A stretch of 64,000 nt of DNA from an uncultured Cycloclasticus sp. (GCA_913057515.1 CAJXOJ010000010.1:17361-81360); one strand, 5' to 3'; counted from the stretch's first letter, positions 30,472 through 39,482 are shown. Numbers and translations: made by a program. Notes: a model not told the origin generated them from the sequence alone.

Positions 30472-30859
30472 GCTGATAATGTCTAGTGTGTGTTTAATGA
30501 GGGTGATTATAACGGCTTATATGTTAAGAATGGGGCATAGAAAGAAGAATTTAAAGTGATAAAACTTAAGATATTCGTTGAGAAAAAGCATGAGTGTTGG
30601 ACTTTCATATTAAGGCTTTTCATTCAACGCTTTGCTACTATGCGAGCAACTCAATATTTTGAAAGGCAGTGGTTAGTTATTGAGTCATTCGTAATGAGAT
30701 ATCGTATAACCGATAGCTTAGCCTGAGCATTTAATGAAAGGCATAAAATCATTTATGGTAATGTGGTTTATTGTGTTATTAAAGCGAACGCCTGAAAGCG
30801 ACTGAATAAAACGAAAATACCGGCCGCGGGCGCTAAAAAAGTTAATGGAGAATAAAAAA
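30472..30859. other. Intergenic stretch between yqhA-type gene and dctP
   Basis: About 390 bases without a supported gene. One open frame of 57 codons from a GTG near 30556 has no convincing ribosome-binding site and is probably chance. No strong hairpin or regulator box was recognised. It must contain the dctP promoter and that of the divergent UPF0114 gene. Confidence 0.6.
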
Positions 30860-31951
30860 ATGAAACGTCGTGATGTATTGAAGTCATTTGGGTCTGGGGT
30901 GTTAGCAGCGACCTCGTTAGCGGTGGGTGGTAAGGCTTTTGCTGCTAAACCAGAATTTAAGTGGAAAATGGTCACAACTTGGCCAAAAAACTTTCCAGTA
31001 TTAGGTACGAATGCGAATTATTTGGCAAAAACGATTGAGCAGATGAGTGGGGGCCGTATTCGTATTAAGGTTTATGGTGCTAATGAGCTGGTGCCTGCTT
31101 TTGAAGCCTTTGATGCCGTGTCTCGTGGAACAGCGCAAATGGGTCATGGTGCTGCGTACTACTGGAAGGGTAAGAATGAGGCGACGCAATTTTTCTCTGC
31201 TATTCCCTTTGGGATGACCGCGCAGGAAGTTAATGGTTGGTTGTATTACGGCGGCGGCTTAGCGTTGTGGGAAGAATTGTACGATCAATTCAATCTAGTG
31301 CCTTTGGCTACTGGTAATACAGGTGTTCAAATGGCGGGTTGGTTTCGCAAAGAGATTCACTCAGTTGATGACCTCAACGGTTTAAAAATGCGAATTCCCG
31401 GTTTAGGCGGTGAGGTACTAAGCCGTGCTGGTGGGACGCCAGTCAGTATGCCTGGAGGTGAGATTTTTACATCCTTACAATCGGGTGCTATAGATGCCAC
31501 CGAATGGATTGGGCCTTATAACGACCTCGCTTTTGGTTTGTATAAAGCGGCAAAGAACTATTACTACCCCGGTTGGCACGAACCCGGTTCAACGCTAGAA
31601 ACATTTATTAATAAAGATGCCTTTGCCTCTCTACCGAAAGATTTGCAAGCGATTGTAAAACACGCCTGTAAAGATGCGAATACAGATATGATTTCGGAAT
31701 TTACAGCTAAAAATAATACAGCACTAGATACTTTGGTGAATAAGCATCAAGTCAATGTTCAGCCCTTGCCGGATGACGTACTGACAAAGCTCCATGTCTT
31801 ATCAAATGAAGTGGTGCAGGAAATAGTAGATAGAGATGCGTTTGCGCAGAAGGTGTATGCCTCGTATAGCGGCTTTCAGCAGCAGGCAATAAAATGGTCA
31901 AGCGTGTCTGAGTATGCATATCTAAGGGCAAGAGGGTTAGGCGCAATATAA
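30860..31951 (+). CDS. dctP: TRAP transporter solute-binding protein, DctP family (2-oxoacid/TakP-like)
   Basis: Periplasmic receptor for a Na+-driven TRAP transporter. I start at ATG 30860, because GGAG sits nine bases before it, inside the codons that follow an earlier ATG at 30845. The leader MKRRDVLKSFG with a hydrophobic core ending AFAA looks like a Tat signal. The mature protein has WPKNFPVLGTNANYLAKTIE and the conserved MRIPGLGGEVLSRAGGTPV block with its solute-binding Arg, followed by GAIDATEWIGPYND, which resembles receptors for 2-oxo or hydroxy acids. The dctQ and dctM genes lie 10 kb away (41714-43593), on the opposite strand. Confidence 0.9.
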   Translation: MKRRDVLKSFGSGVLAATSLAVGGKAFAAKPEFKWKMVTTWPKNFPVLGTNANYLAKTIEQMSGGRIRIKVYGANELVPAFEAFDAVSRGTAQMGHGAAYYWKGKNEATQFFSAIPFGMTAQEVNGWLYYGGGLALWEELYDQFNLVPLATGNTGVQMAGWFRKEIHSVDDLNGLKMRIPGLGGEVLSRAGGTPVSMPGGEIFTSLQSGAIDATEWIGPYNDLAFGLYKAAKNYYYPGWHEPGSTLETFINKDAFASLPKDLQAIVKHACKDANTDMISEFTAKNNTALDTLVNKHQVNVQPLPDDVLTKLHVLSNEVVQEIVDRDAFAQKVYASYSGFQQQAIKWSSVSEYAYLRARGLGAI

Positions 31952-32028
31952 AAATAGTAAAGTAAACTATTATTTAGTATGAAATTGATGGTTCTGATCT
32001 TTTATTAAAGCTGTTTCATAACGATATA

Positions 32029-33144
32029 ATGCAAAAAAAACCAGAATATAGTCTTCCGTTTGAATTGCCCTCAAATTTTTCAAGTGGGTTCAGTTCGGAT
32101 TTATATGAACAGTGGGATAAGCCGGCTAGGCAAGCTCAGATCTCTGCAGTGGCTCTTTTAACCGCCTTTTTATATATTATCATTGGCTTTATTGATAAGC
32201 CTTGGGCATCAGAACAGGCTCAGGCTTTAATGTTGACAGTACATTGGTTTTTGATTGCTCCCGTGTTGCTAACGATTAGTTTTCTGGCCTATAAAAATTG
32301 GTTTTATAGCTTTGTTAAGCCGGTACTTGCGTTAGCACCTGTTTTAGCGATGTTATGTCATGCCTATGTACTGAGTAAGCTTGGGCATTATGCCCCGTTT
32401 CTTGCAGAGGGCTACTTATGTGTATTCTGGACGTTTATTGTGTCGGGTGCGACCTTTAGGTGGGCGATAGGTAGTGCGTCTATCTCATCGATTATCTTAC
32501 TGGTATCAGGTTTTTATACCATTAACTCCCTTGATATATATGTTATGCATGTTTTTTGGGTTTTTTGTAGTTTTTCTTTTGGGTTTTTAGGTGCCTTAAT
32601 ATTTTTAAGGTTAAAAAAAATTAACTTTATGACTCAGCGAGAGCTTTTACACATGGCCGTTACCGATGAGTTGACAGGCGCATTTAATCGTAATCATTTG
32701 AACAGTATTCTTTCTCATGAGATGGCTAGGGATCTTAGATATGACAATAAATTTGGGCTTTTGATTGTAGATATTGATTACTTTAAAAACATTAATGACA
32801 GTTTCGGACATGCGGTTGGGGATGAGGTTTTACTGAAGACGGCGCAAGTGCTATCAAGGTCTATACGCTCAAGCGATACCTTGGTAAGGTGGGGCGGAGA
32901 AGAGTTTGTCATTATAGCGATTGAGGTCGATGAGGAAGCACTGCGTCATTTATGTGAGAATCTAAGGCTCAGTATAGAGGGCGCTCATTATAGTTCTGTC
33001 GAGAAGGTGACAGTGAGCATTGGAGCAACATTATTCAGAAAGAATGACACGCAAGATAGGCTGCTTTTACGTGCTGATAAGGCGCTATATGAAGCGAAAG
33101 AAAAAGGGCGCAACAGAACGGCTTATAAAATCGACCCTGGATAG
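32029..33144 (+). CDS. Membrane-bound diguanylate cyclase (GGDEF)
   Basis: Makes cyclic di-GMP. Seen: an N-terminal membrane region with about six hydrophobic helices (residues 35-205) of no recognised sensor type. A complete GGDEF domain follows, with DELTGAFNRN, the active-site WGGEEF (near residue 287), and an inhibitory I-site RSSD five residues before it. 371 aa. The intact A and I sites argue for an active, product-inhibited enzyme. It sits alone, 77 bases after dctP; its stop lies inside a terminator-like hairpin. Confidence 0.92.
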   Translation: MQKKPEYSLPFELPSNFSSGFSSDLYEQWDKPARQAQISAVALLTAFLYIIIGFIDKPWASEQAQALMLTVHWFLIAPVLLTISFLAYKNWFYSFVKPVLALAPVLAMLCHAYVLSKLGHYAPFLAEGYLCVFWTFIVSGATFRWAIGSASISSIILLVSGFYTINSLDIYVMHVFWVFCSFSFGFLGALIFLRLKKINFMTQRELLHMAVTDELTGAFNRNHLNSILSHEMARDLRYDNKFGLLIVDIDYFKNINDSFGHAVGDEVLLKTAQVLSRSIRSSDTLVRWGGEEFVIIAIEVDEEALRHLCENLRLSIEGAHYSSVEKVTVSIGATLFRKNDTQDRLLLRADKALYEAKEKGRNRTAYKIDPG

Positions 33145-33155
33145 GCCAGGGTCGA
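33131..33155. terminator. Hairpin between convergent genes
   Basis: TCGACCCTGG (33131-33140) and CCAGGGTCGA (33146-33155) form a perfect ten-base-pair stem around ATAGG, which includes the cyclase stop codon. On the minus strand it is followed by TTTTATAAG, so it should end the monooxygenase transcript; on the plus strand a T-run is lacking. Confidence 0.65.
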
Positions 33156-33184
33156 GTTCATAGCATTTTATTAAAAAAGACGGT

Positions 33185-34678
33185 TTAAGCCTTTGTTAGG
33201 TGGTAATCGGTGAAATTTGGTTGACTCATTTCTTTGGCATAACGTTGTGGTGACCATGGCCATAATAAAGGGACACCTTTATCATCTAAGTACCAGCTTT
33301 GGCAGCCAGTGGTCCAAATGGTGCCAGGCAAGGCGTCGTGCACGGTTTTGTAGAAGTCATCTACTGCCTCTTGTTTAGGCTCAATATAGTCAAAGCCACC
33401 TTCCATATATTTTTGTATGCACTGCATAATATACGTGCTTTGTGTTTCAGCAATAGCAATAAGAGAATAATTACCAATAGGACTATTGGGACCATTTAAC
33501 ATAAAAAAGTTAGGGAAATTAGGGATGGTAATAGCGCGAAAAGCACGAGGGCCATTTTCCCATGCAGCTGCCAACGATGTGTTATTTGCCCCTTGCATAG
33601 TCATAGGTCGCATAAAAGCAAAGCCATCAAAACCAGTAGCCTGGACAATAATGTCTAATTCATGCAGCACACCATCTTTAGTACGAATACCATTGGCCTC
33701 AATTTTATCGATGCCCTCAGTGACTAAAGAGCAATGAGGTTTTTGGATAGCAGGGTAAAACGAAGTGGACATTACTAAGCGCTTACAGCCCGGCTCGTAA
33801 TCAGGTGTTAATTTGGCTCGTAATGCAGGGTCCTTCACATGATTTAAGTTCCATTGGCATGCTTTGTTAAGAATTGAGCGGTTCCAGCCGGGTTTAATCG
33901 TCGCAACACCGACTGTTCGTTCTTGCATAAATTTATAAACTCGATAAAGACCGCGACCAAGGACCGGAAAACGTTTAACAGCCTTAGTCCATAGGGCAGA
34001 GTAAGCTTTGTCTGGTACAGGGAAAATCCATTGCGGTGTGCGCTGGAATAAAGTCAGCTCTTTTACTACGTTCGATAGCGGTTCAATCATCTGAGTTCCG
34101 GTGGAGCCGCCTCCAATAATGCCGATTTTTTTACCTTTCAACTCAATGTCATGATTCCAACGGGCGGTATGGAAGGTGTCGCCTTTAAAGTCTTCTATAC
34201 CTTCAAACTTAGGTTGATTGATTTTATGTAAAACACCGGTTGCCGCGACAATAAAGTCTGCCGTATCGTTTTTGCCACTGGCGGTTTCAATATGCCATTG
34301 ACCCTCTTTGTGCTCGGTATTGATAATTTCTTCATTAAAGGTTGTATAGCCAGCTAACTGGTATTTTTCGAATATGCGTTCAAAATAAGCTTGAATTTCA
34401 GAACCAGGAGGAAAGCGTCGTGTCCAATATGGGTTGGGTTCAAAGCTGTAGGTATAAAAGTAAGACGGAATGTCGCAGGCAATACCAGGGTATGTGTTTT
34501 CACGCCAAGTGCCGCCAATGGTGTGGCGCTTTTCATAAATGCTGAAGTTAGTTAAACCTGCTTTTAATAGGTTAATGCCCATTAAAATGCCAGACATGCC
34601 GGCACCCATGATAATGATTCGAGGCTCTTTAGCACCTCCCTTTTTTAGTGCGTTAATTGTTTCCGATATATTTGACAT
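33185..34678 (-). CDS. Flavin-containing monooxygenase, Baeyer-Villiger type
   Basis: FAD- and NADPH-dependent enzyme inserting oxygen next to a carbonyl. Seen: an N-terminal FAD Rossmann motif GAGMSG (about residue 27), a second dinucleotide site GGGSTG near residue 190, and between them the fingerprint FKGDTFHTARW, which fits FxGx3Hx3W exactly and marks Baeyer-Villiger enzymes rather than plain FMOs. 497 aa, complete. GAGG precedes the ATG. It is divergent from an esterase-type hydrolase, a classic pair: ketone to ester, then ester hydrolysis. Substrate unknown. Confidence 0.9.
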   Translation of the reverse strand: MSNISETINALKKGGAKEPRIIIMGAGMSGILMGINLLKAGLTNFSIYEKRHTIGGTWRENTYPGIACDIPSYFYTYSFEPNPYWTRRFPPGSEIQAYFERIFEKYQLAGYTTFNEEIINTEHKEGQWHIETASGKNDTADFIVAATGVLHKINQPKFEGIEDFKGDTFHTARWNHDIELKGKKIGIIGGGSTGTQMIEPLSNVVKELTLFQRTPQWIFPVPDKAYSALWTKAVKRFPVLGRGLYRVYKFMQERTVGVATIKPGWNRSILNKACQWNLNHVKDPALRAKLTPDYEPGCKRLVMSTSFYPAIQKPHCSLVTEGIDKIEANGIRTKDGVLHELDIIVQATGFDGFAFMRPMTMQGANNTSLAAAWENGPRAFRAITIPNFPNFFMLNGPNSPIGNYSLIAIAETQSTYIMQCIQKYMEGGFDYIEPKQEAVDDFYKTVHDALPGTIWTTGCQSWYLDDKGVPLLWPWSPQRYAKEMSQPNFTDYHLTKA

Positions 34679-34750
34679 TTCCGCCTCTTAGCTATTGTTC
34701 TACTTGATTATTAGTTGTTTTAAAAAATTCTAACGCTCATTATTAAATAC

Positions 34751-34800
34751 TTCTTAAGGTAAAGATATCAAATATTAGTAAAAAGATATATTCTTAAGAA
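34751..34800. repeat. Pair of TTCTTAAG repeats in the divergent promoter region
   Basis: TTCTTAAG occurs at 34751-34758 and again as the ten-base palindrome TTCTTAAGAA at 34791-34800, forty bases apart (about four helical turns). AAAGATAT or AAAAGATA lies next to both. This would suit a dimeric regulator of the monooxygenase and hydrolase genes; inferred. Confidence 0.5.
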
Positions 34801-34889
34801 ATTATGTTGAAACTCACATGAGTAGAACTCTCTGTTGTGACAGAAGATAGGGTGCTCAGAATAAAAAAATAGATAACAAAGGGGATGTA

Positions 34890-35780
34890 ATGGCCAGTGT
34901 ACGAAGTCAATTATTAGCAGCTTTTCTACGAATGACTGTTAAAAAGAAGTTTGCAAGAAGCGGTGACTTGATAAAAGAACGTGCATCGATGGATAAGATG
35001 TCTGCGATGAGTGTTAAGGGTAAGCCTGGCCGATTAGAGGCGGTAGGTAGTGTGACTGGAGAGTGGCATGAGCCTCAATTAGGCAGCAAAGAAGCGGTTG
35101 TTTTATATTTGCATGGAGGTGGCTATGTGCTTGGTTCGCCAACCAGCCATGCTGGAATGGCCTCGATGATGGCGGATTTAGCTCAGGCGCGAGTGTTTGT
35201 TTTAGATTACCGCTTAGCGCCCGAAACGCCATTTCCGGGGGCGCTTGAAGATGCTATATCTGCCTATAAAGCCTTGCTTGAAAAAGGCGAAAAGCCAGAA
35301 AAAATTGTTATTGCAGGCGATTCAGCAGGTGGCGGGCTTGCTGTGGCATTGATGATCGCTTTAAAGGAAGAAGGAATGCCGCTACCCGCTGCGGGTGTTT
35401 GTTTGTCGCCTTGGGCTGATTTAAGTTTCTCAGGTGATTCTATGCAAGCAAATGCTAAGGCAGATTCTATTTTGTGTCGTGAATCATTAGCTTGGCTTGG
35501 TGAACAGTATTTAGCAGATTTGGCACCTAATGACCCAAGAGTTTCGCCCATTTTTGCCGACCTTACGGGGCTGCCGCCCTTGTTAATTCAAGTCGGTAGC
35601 GATGAGGTATTACTCGATGATGCTGTGCGCCTGAATAAGGTAGCCAAAAAAGCGGGTGTTGAGAGCACCCTTGAAGTATGGAGTGGGCAGGTCCATGTCT
35701 GGCCGTTAATGTCTAAATTAATTCCAGAAGCACGACAGGCGCTTCAAGGCATTGGTACGTTTATTAAGACGCATACCTAA
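34890..35780 (+). CDS. Alpha/beta hydrolase, hormone-sensitive lipase type
   Basis: Soluble carboxylesterase of bacterial family IV. Seen: the oxyanion motif HGGGYVLGSP (about residue 75), the nucleophile elbow GDSAGGG (about residue 145), and later the acid VGSDEVLLDD and the His in GQVHVWP. 296 aa, complete. AAGGGGA precedes the ATG. Divergent from the monooxygenase over 211 bases with shared repeats, so it may hydrolyse the ester that enzyme makes; that link is inference. Confidence 0.92.
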   Translation: MASVRSQLLAAFLRMTVKKKFARSGDLIKERASMDKMSAMSVKGKPGRLEAVGSVTGEWHEPQLGSKEAVVLYLHGGGYVLGSPTSHAGMASMMADLAQARVFVLDYRLAPETPFPGALEDAISAYKALLEKGEKPEKIVIAGDSAGGGLAVALMIALKEEGMPLPAAGVCLSPWADLSFSGDSMQANAKADSILCRESLAWLGEQYLADLAPNDPRVSPIFADLTGLPPLLIQVGSDEVLLDDAVRLNKVAKKAGVESTLEVWSGQVHVWPLMSKLIPEARQALQGIGTFIKTHT

Positions 35781-36085
35781 GTTGACTGATGAGGAAAAAG
35801 GGGCTATTTCATTCCAAATCAAATAGCTGACAGGTTAGTTAGTGCTGATTTTTTTAAAGATGGTATCGTGGCGTATGATGCTTATCAAAAAATATAATAC
35901 CTTGGTTGGCGGCGCTTGAGCGTGGAAGTGACCTGATGGTCGCCTGAGCGATATTGACCGAGTGTGTAGTCTATGTGATAACGCTGAGCCGGTTGTATAA
36001 GGGGCAAAATGTCTATAGAGCTGACCAGTAAGAGGCATTAGGAAGCCCTTTGCTGACGGTGTTTTGTCGATGAGAGAGTCGTTAA
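35781..36085. other. Intergenic stretch between hydrolase and ion channel genes
   Basis: About 300 bases between two gene ends. No convincing gene is seen; reading frames here lack a ribosome-binding site. A weak CTATTT/AAATAG pairing near 35810-35828 might terminate the hydrolase transcript. Confidence 0.5.
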
Positions 36086-37114
36086 TCATTGTTTTCTTTT
36101 TTCTTGGCGCCAATCTACGGGTTTTCCACAATGAGGGCATTCATTATTGAGAGCGATTTTTATTTCCTTTTCAAGGTCGGTCACGACACCCCCAATTTTC
36201 TTCTCAGCTTGTTTGGTACGGCCAATATTAAGGATTGAGTCCGCTTCGTCTGGGCTTAAGCCAAGCGCTTCTTGTGAGTATTTAAGGTCTTTTTCCTCGG
36301 CTGAGCTGATAATGCCATCACTTAATGCATTATCTACTAATTTTTCGTAATGGGCGCGACGCTGCCTAAGTGCTTCACTGAAGCCTGAGGCCAATAGGCC
36401 TGCTGGAAGTGCCACAATGCCAATACTGATGATGCCGATGATTGAGGCGAGTATTTTTCCGATGACGGTAATGGGTATGACGTCACCGTAACCAATGCTG
36501 GTCATGGTGATAACGGACCACCACATAGAGGATGGAATGCTGTTAAATGCTTCCGGTTGGGCCTCATGTTCTGCAAGGTAGATAAGGCTGGAAGCCATAA
36601 TAATCATAATAAATAAGATGAAAAGGGCTGCACCAATTGATTTAGCTTCATCCGCTAATACTTGTAATAGTAATGACATGGATGAGGAGTAACGAGTTAA
36701 TTTAAAGACCCTAAGTAGCCTTAATACCCGCATAAAACGTAGGTCAAGAGGCAGAAAAATGCCTAAATAGAATGGCAATATTACAATAAGGTCGATTAAA
36801 GCCATCGGAGTCAGAATATAACGTAATCGCCCCCAGAAAGGGTGCGCGTACTTTTTATTAGAATTCTCTATAACACTCCATGCCCGCGCAATATATTCGA
36901 TACTAAAGATACAGACGGAAAAAAATTCAAAGCGTTCAAAGAAAATTTGATATTTATTTTGCAGTGATGGAAGCGTCTCTAGGATGACCGAAAGGACATT
37001 AAGTGAGATAAGGGATATCAGGAGGATGTCAATTATTCGGCTGAGCCGGTCACTTTCTCCGCCAATTTCAAGGATATTAAATGCTCGCTGTCTTAGGTTT
37101 TGTATATGAGTCAT
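36086..37114 (-). CDS. Voltage-gated K+ channel family protein
   Basis: Six-helix ion transporter of the Kv type. Seen: an S4-like helix with regularly spaced arginines (FMRVLRLLRVFKLTR, near residue 126) and the selectivity filter TSIGYGD (near residue 211). The C-terminal cytoplasmic region has helical charged segments and ends in a partial zinc ribbon with CPHC. 342 aa. Channel class is firm. The tail probably regulates gating, but nothing specific is recognised. It precedes the DUF1330 gene in the reverse orientation, with 239 bases in between. Confidence 0.88.
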   Translation of the reverse strand: MTHIQNLRQRAFNILEIGGESDRLSRIIDILLISLISLNVLSVILETLPSLQNKYQIFFERFEFFSVCIFSIEYIARAWSVIENSNKKYAHPFWGRLRYILTPMALIDLIVILPFYLGIFLPLDLRFMRVLRLLRVFKLTRYSSSMSLLLQVLADEAKSIGAALFILFIMIIMASSLIYLAEHEAQPEAFNSIPSSMWWSVITMTSIGYGDVIPITVIGKILASIIGIISIGIVALPAGLLASGFSEALRQRRAHYEKLVDNALSDGIISSAEEKDLKYSQEALGLSPDEADSILNIGRTKQAEKKIGGVVTDLEKEIKIALNNECPHCGKPVDWRQEKRKQ

Positions 37115-37353
37115 AATTCAATCAATGATTAGGGAGGAGTGAGTTTTCGTCGTTATTTTTAGAGTGAACGAGCTTAATATGCTTTTTCCATAGAGTGAGA
37201 TCCTGATTAATCGTTGAGGTTAAGGAGGTTTATATCAAGTTGCTCAGTAAAACTACTCACGTTATTGGATTAAAGATATTTATTATTACATGTTCTATGC
37301 CATTGTGTAGCTCAACTGTGAGCGTGTATTTTGCTGTTGAATGCCGTGAGGCG

Positions 37354-37677
37354 CTAATTAAAGATGGGTTTCAGGTCTTCGAGTTTTTCAAACAATTGCC
37401 ATATATAATCTTTGGTTCCATTTTCTCGATGAGGGTGTAAATCTGCTAAAGCTGGGTCGTTACAGTAACTATCGAAAGCCTCTTTTGATGCCCACTCAAC
37501 AAGAATGAAAACTTGGCGCGGAGTGATGTCTCCTGCAACAGATTCTTGGTATTTTCCAAGCGCTAGTACGCGACCATGATGATTTCTAACGTCTTTAGCG
37601 GAGCGTTTGGCGTATGCGAGGTACTCTTTTTTACTGGCGATATTGAATAGGTTAAGAGCGTAGACGGGTTTGGACAA
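37354..37677 (-). CDS. DUF1330-like dimeric alpha/beta barrel protein
   Basis: Small cytosolic protein of 107 aa with the ferredoxin-like dimeric barrel fold of DUF1330 and related enzymes. Seen: YALNLFNIASKKEYLAYAK at the N-terminus, GRVLALGKYQESVAGD, VFILVEWASKEAFDSYCND, and a terminal His-rich DLHPHRENGTKDY. The start is TTG at 37677, with GGAG seven bases before it, so the alternative codon is genuine. Function unknown; it neighbours haem-binding genes, and several members of this fold bind haem or oxidise small molecules. Confidence 0.72.
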   Translation of the reverse strand: MSKPVYALNLFNIASKKEYLAYAKRSAKDVRNHHGRVLALGKYQESVAGDITPRQVFILVEWASKEAFDSYCNDPALADLHPHRENGTKDYIWQLFEKLEDLKPIFN

Positions 37678-37738
37678 AGGTTGTCTCCTAATTGAGTGGT
37701 TTTTTTACAATCTTCCTCTTGGTTTAAATCAAAGGTTT

Positions 37739-38304
37739 TTAGTCCTGATTGTAGGTGACACGTTGAAGTGTGCTTGTATCTATGTGCTCAAAGTCTTTCC
37801 CATAAATATGTAGCGAAGTGACTTCACGATAGGTTAATTCATCATTTTTAACTATCATTTTCATATGAAAGGCCTTTGTTGTTGCCTTTTTTAGCATAAA
37901 TGGGGATTGAACAATGCCGTAGCTGTTGCCGTCACATCAAAAATGCTGTCGGTGTTGGTCTGTTTAAATATACCTCCAGCAAGTAGACAAACACCTCGTG
38001 GAATGGTTAATGAGTGCATGATAACTTGAGTGCTAGGCTCATAAATCCAATGACCAATTTGGTCATGAAAAATGTGACCGTTGTCGGCTCTGCGAACCAC
38101 GTGATGATACTTAACGGCAACGAGCTGTTGCTCTTCTGCATTTTCAGCAGCGCCAGCTAGGGTAAAGGTGAGGTCGTTTGTAAAGGGGCTTTTATCTGGG
38201 TTAGCAGCTGAGTCAGGCGCAATATCTAAGCCTACATTGCCAGACCACTTCCCAAGTAGTTGAGTTAAAGGACCGTAGTCTATGTTGTCAATAACTGTAT
38301 TCAT
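37739..38304 (-). pseudogene. Nitrobindin-like haem-binding beta-barrel gene, frameshifted
   Basis: Family: small beta-barrel that binds ferric haem (nitrobindin/THAP4-like). The first frame, from ATG 38304, encodes LLGKWSGNVGLDIAPD, YHHVVRRADNGHIFHDQ and MHSLTIPRGVCLLAGG, then stops early at 37891 (137 aa). The missing end is present in another frame right after it: GIVQSPFM, then LTYREVTSLHIYGKDFEHID and a stop at 37739-37741. One base appears lost near 37920-37921; adding a T there would give TAYGIVQSPF, the family sequence, and a 188 aa protein. AGAGGT precedes the ATG. Either a real mutation or a sequencing error. Confidence 0.82.
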
Positions 38305-38454
38305 GTTACTACCTCTTATTAAAGTCTATTGATTTACTATATAACTTAAAAAGTAATTTTTCTATTGATTTGAATAATGTACAGTCTGCGAAATAAATAG
38401 TGATTATTTTTAACACGCTGTTTCATCAATTTTTAACAGGAAAGGGTAACGATT

Positions 38455-38898
38455 ATGAATGATTCCTCTGAAAAGACTGGTTCTGTAAAGCAGGCAGGTG
38501 AGTTAAGCGCTAATAGAGCTTACCGAGAGCTACATGTAACACTCGGTAAAGAAAAAATTCAGCAGGTGGTTAGTAGTTTTTATGACCTTATCAAAGTACA
38601 CCCGACTCTTGGGGGGTATTTTTCTGAGGTTAAAGACTGGGATGAGCTGAAGGATCGGATTGGCCATTTTTGGTGGATCGACTTAGGTGGCGAGCGTTAC
38701 CGTCAAGATATTTACAACCCGCATGCTGTGCACCGTCATTTGAAAATTCCACCCATACTGCTTGATGATTGGGTGGCTTTATTCTCTAGCAACTTATATA
38801 AGCACTTACCAAAAGAGCTAGCGGATATTTGGCTTGCCCGCGCTACTAAAATGGCAGAGTGGATAGGTACCGATCTGCAGCAGCATCAAGAGTCCTAA
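38455..38898 (+). CDS. Group III truncated haemoglobin
   Basis: Single-domain 2-on-2 globin of 147 aa. Seen: FYDLIKVHPTLGGYFSEVKDW in the B-C region, GHFWWIDLGGERYRQDIYNP in the E helix, and VHRHLKIPP with the proximal His, matching group III truncated globins; group II would have a longer AFWR-type core. AAAGG precedes the ATG. It is divergent from the nitrobindin-like gene, and both would bind haem. Roles proposed for group III members include ligand or NO chemistry; none is proven here. Confidence 0.85.
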   Translation: MNDSSEKTGSVKQAGELSANRAYRELHVTLGKEKIQQVVSSFYDLIKVHPTLGGYFSEVKDWDELKDRIGHFWWIDLGGERYRQDIYNPHAVHRHLKIPPILLDDWVALFSSNLYKHLPKELADIWLARATKMAEWIGTDLQQHQES

Positions 38899-38922
38899 CG
38901 CTGTTTAAGTTTACTAATTTGC

Positions 38923-39480
38923 TTAGCGGTACAGCCAGTTTTTAAGTAAGCGAGTGACTGCTGGCATAACAAGATAAGTCATTAGCAGTACTTGCCCGAC
39001 CACCATAATGGCAAGCTTTAGTGTGGGCGCTAAGGGTGATAGCCAAGGCGCAAATAACTGGTTAATGGTAACTAATAAAGAAAAAACCACGATCATCAGC
39101 ACCAGCGCCATTTTATGTCGGTTGGGTGCGGCGCTAACGGGCACTTCTGGCAGGGTAAACCAAAACTCTAGGCCAGAGACTTTCTTTATTTTGGTACTAC
39201 CTTCTATCAGCCCTTTTTCATCGAGTTCATCTAAAAAACGCTGCCTTTGTTCCGATTCTTCCCATTTTTTTTGGTGTGCATAGGAATTAAAGCCAACAAT
39301 AAGCACGTAGTCACCACCCGTTTGTGCAGATGGTTTGAGTATATGCACACCTTGGTGCCCTGGAAATTTAGTGGCCACCTCAGACAGGCGGTGCAGCCAG
39401 TCTTCATATTGTTGTTCGGCACCTTTTTTTACCTTTCGTGCAATTGAAACGGTTACAGCAGTATCGTCTGTGTTAATCAT
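38923..39480 (-). CDS. ABM-domain protein with two C-terminal membrane helices
   Basis: Antibiotic-biosynthesis-monooxygenase-type domain (residues about 8-100) joined to two hydrophobic helices (about 122-145 and 155-178), so it is membrane-anchored. Family features seen are GAEQQYEDWLHRLSEVATKFPGHQG and the terminal GLEFWFTLPE. I use ATG 39480 (185 aa); the longer reading from 39501 would start with TTG inside ovoA. It starts three bases after the ovoA stop, so it is coupled to it. Its catalytic role is not evident; such domains often lack cofactors. Confidence 0.78.
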   Translation of the reverse strand: MINTDDTAVTVSIARKVKKGAEQQYEDWLHRLSEVATKFPGHQGVHILKPSAQTGGDYVLIVGFNSYAHQKKWEESEQRQRFLDELDEKGLIEGSTKIKKVSGLEFWFTLPEVPVSAAPNRHKMALVLMIVVFSLLVTINQLFAPWLSPLAPTLKLAIMVVGQVLLMTYLVMPAVTRLLKNWLYR

Positions 39481-39482
39481 GG

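Noticed and set aside
30718..30975. Minus-strand 85-codon frame over the dctP start
   Set aside because: Overlaps the dctP leader in antisense with no ribosome-binding site.
35835..36140. Minus-strand 101-codon frame after the channel gene
   Set aside because: Starts inside the channel gene; composition is not protein-like and no ribosome-binding site is seen.
37240..37440. 66-codon frame after AAGGAGG
   Set aside because: The Shine-Dalgarno is real-looking but 11 bases from a TTG start, and the second half is antisense to the DUF1330-like gene. It may be a remnant, but there is no independent support.
38365..38385. FNR-like TTGAT-TTGA-ATAAT before the truncated globin
   Set aside because: Only eight of ten positions match, in very AT-rich sequence; not called.
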